Source: Promethearchaeota archaeon (GTDB lineage Archaea > Asgardarchaeota > Lokiarchaeia > Sigynarchaeales > SOKP01). Taken from it: a stretch of DNA of 15,611 nucleotides. A program made the translations under genes and the position numbers. How positions within the stretch are numbered: position 1 is the first letter of the stretch; every line of letters begins with the position of its first letter. The notes under the pieces were generated by a model. That model had not been told where the DNA came from and ran no database searches. It saw only the letters and a list, made by a program, of their open reading frames with translations. Below, piece by piece: positions 14,831-15,611 of the stretch. The stretch lies in NCBI GenBank assembly GCA_016839655.1, contig JAEOTW010000140.1:1-15611 (forward strand). The letters run 5' to 3'.

Positions 14831-15307
14831 TTAAATTTTATTAATTTTTTTAAGAACTTTTAAAATTTCATTGTTTTCTGGTATATCATGCATGTTTTTC
14901 CCGTAGTATGCATATTGAATGATTCCATTCTTATCAATTACTAATAGTCCAGGCATTCGACCAAGTTTTATCCATCTTTTTTCTTGTTTTAACAGTTTAG
15001 CAACTTTTTCTGATTCATCATAAAAAACAGCATACTTTCTAGCATATTTCAGTTCCATTTTTTTAGCATTTTTTTCATTATCCACTAAAATTGGATATAA
15101 ATACCCATCCAACTCTTCAAATTTATCAAGATCTCTTCTTAATCTAGCAGCATGCCATCGACAAAAAGGTCAATTAATATCTCGAAATAATATAAGTATC
15201 ACATTATTTTTGTTTTCTAAGTCTCTGATATTGATTGTTTCGCCTCTGGAGTTCGGTAATTCAAATTCTTCTATTTTAGTTCCAACCAGATTAAATTTAT
15301 CTTTCAT
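14831..15307 (-). CDS. Selenocysteine-containing peroxiredoxin/AhpC-TSA-like protein (UGA read as Sec46)
   Basis: Thioredoxin-fold redox protein, probably reducing peroxides with a selenol. From the ATG at 15307 the frame runs 158 codons, broken only by TGA at 15170-15172 (codon 46). The protein reads ...ILILFRDIN-U-PFCRWHAARLRRD..., so the UGA takes the place of the first Cys of the CPFC motif found in AhpC/TSA relatives (usual context G-W-C-P-F-C-R-x-H). Cys49 would be the partner. Family features continue on both sides: strand VILILF before it, helix RWHAARLRRDLDKF after it, cis-Pro119 in GRMPGLLVIDKNG, and IIQYAYYGK. The second half shows no decay. A normal gene finder would start at the TTG at 15112 and lose the active site. 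An alternative is a real nonsense mutation or sequencing error. Confidence 0.82.
15170..15172 (-). other. In-frame UGA, predicted selenocysteine codon
   Basis: Codon 46 of the peroxiredoxin-like gene is TGA on the minus strand, flanked by AAT (Asn) and CCT (Pro), and followed by Phe and Cys to make U-P-F-C. The position is that of the catalytic Cys in homologs, which is the standard signature of selenocysteine. Confidence 0.78.
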
Positions 15308-15450
15308 TTTTTTTCCAATTAGTTTTAAATTATAGTTTAATTAAATAAAAAATAAATATTGGTCATTTATAATCCTTTTAATTACAAAATATTTACCATA
15401 TTTGGGGAAAAAAATCTTAAGAAATTTGTCAATAATTATCTTTTTTTTCT

Positions 15451-15611
15451 TTAGAGTATCGAAATGACATACAAAGGCCATTTTTTTAATATACCTTTAG
15501 GGATTTGTCCTTCTCGAACCTTTTTTAATACTTCTTCTCGTGTAGCTAAGAAATCAATTGGTTGATCTTCAATAAATTTTATTTTCACCATCTTATTTTC
15601 TAAGGCTTGAA
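15451..15611 (-). CDS. C-terminal end of an unidentified protein (truncated by window edge)
   Basis: A minus-strand frame enters from the right edge and ends at TAA (15451-15453). It encodes 52 residues: QALENKMVKIKFIEDQPIDF, then LATREEVLKKVREGQIPKGI, then LKKWPLYVISIL. The codon use and the charged helix (REEVLKKVREG) look like real coding sequence. An in-frame ATG at 15591 could start a separate 46-residue protein, but the frame is open upstream of it, so a longer gene reaching beyond the window is more likely. I do not recognise the family. It lies 143 nt upstream of the peroxiredoxin-like gene on the same strand and may be cotranscribed with it. Confidence 0.5.
   Translation of the reverse strand, partial: QALENKMVKIKFIEDQPIDFLATREEVLKKVREGQIPKGILKKWPLYVISIL

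Noticed and set aside
14831..15112. Stand-alone 93-residue minus-strand gene starting at TTG 15112.
   Set aside because: It begins in the middle of a thioredoxin fold without the active-site motif; the frame continues upstream through one UGA to a good ATG at 15307.

Overview
The window is strongly AT-rich and reads as archaeal. Evidence includes a CDKAL1/e-MtaB-type tRNA methylthiotransferase with a TRAM domain, TATA-like A/T boxes rather than bacterial -35/-10 pairs, poly-T stretches after genes, many TTG/GTG starts, and a UGA codon placed exactly where a redox cysteine belongs (probable selenocysteine). Together with the mix of enzymes (haloalkane dehalogenase, class II ribonucleotide reductase, UV-damage endonuclease, small membrane zinc-ribbon proteins), an Asgard archaeon of the Lokiarchaeota kind is my best guess. 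This is an inference; no rRNA, tRNA or Asgard signature gene is present.

Layout. 1-806 (+): 5'-truncated haloalkane dehalogenase. 911-1996 (+): multi-pass membrane protein of unknown function. 2067-3380 (-): tRNA t6A37 methylthiotransferase. 3509-3967 (+): membrane protein with zinc-ribbon cysteines. 4110-4883 (+): another membrane protein. 4995-5954 (-): protein with a Lys/Ala/Pro-rich tail and a possible scramblase/LURP-like barrel. 6117-8363 (-): RTPR-type B12-dependent ribonucleotide reductase with an added ATP-cone. 8364-8788: non-coding spacer. 8789-9616 (+): DUF1295 membrane enzyme. 9751-14704 (+): a compact same-strand run of six genes, namely three tandem paralogous membrane-anchored left-handed beta-helix proteins, a nitrilase-superfamily hydrolase, a UV-damage endonuclease (UVDE) and an FMN split-barrel protein. 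14831-15307 (-): peroxiredoxin-like gene interrupted by one in-frame UGA, followed at once by a 70-nt perfectly paired three-way-junction element. 15451-15611 (-): C-terminal end of an unidentified gene.

The two most noteworthy items are at 14761-15307 and 9751-12441. In the first, the UGA replaces the first cysteine of a CPFC redox motif; a conventional gene caller would report only a truncated 93-residue fragment. The structured RNA directly after its stop codon is where a SECIS element would be expected, although I could not place the canonical SECIS core in it. In the second, three consecutive genes each encode two N-terminal membrane helices plus one beta-helix domain, each starts at TTG behind a purine-rich ribosome-binding site, and they abut within 2-16 nt. 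I suggest they form one hetero-oligomeric membrane-bound acyltransferase-like complex. No CRISPR array, insertion sequence, tRNA or rRNA was seen.
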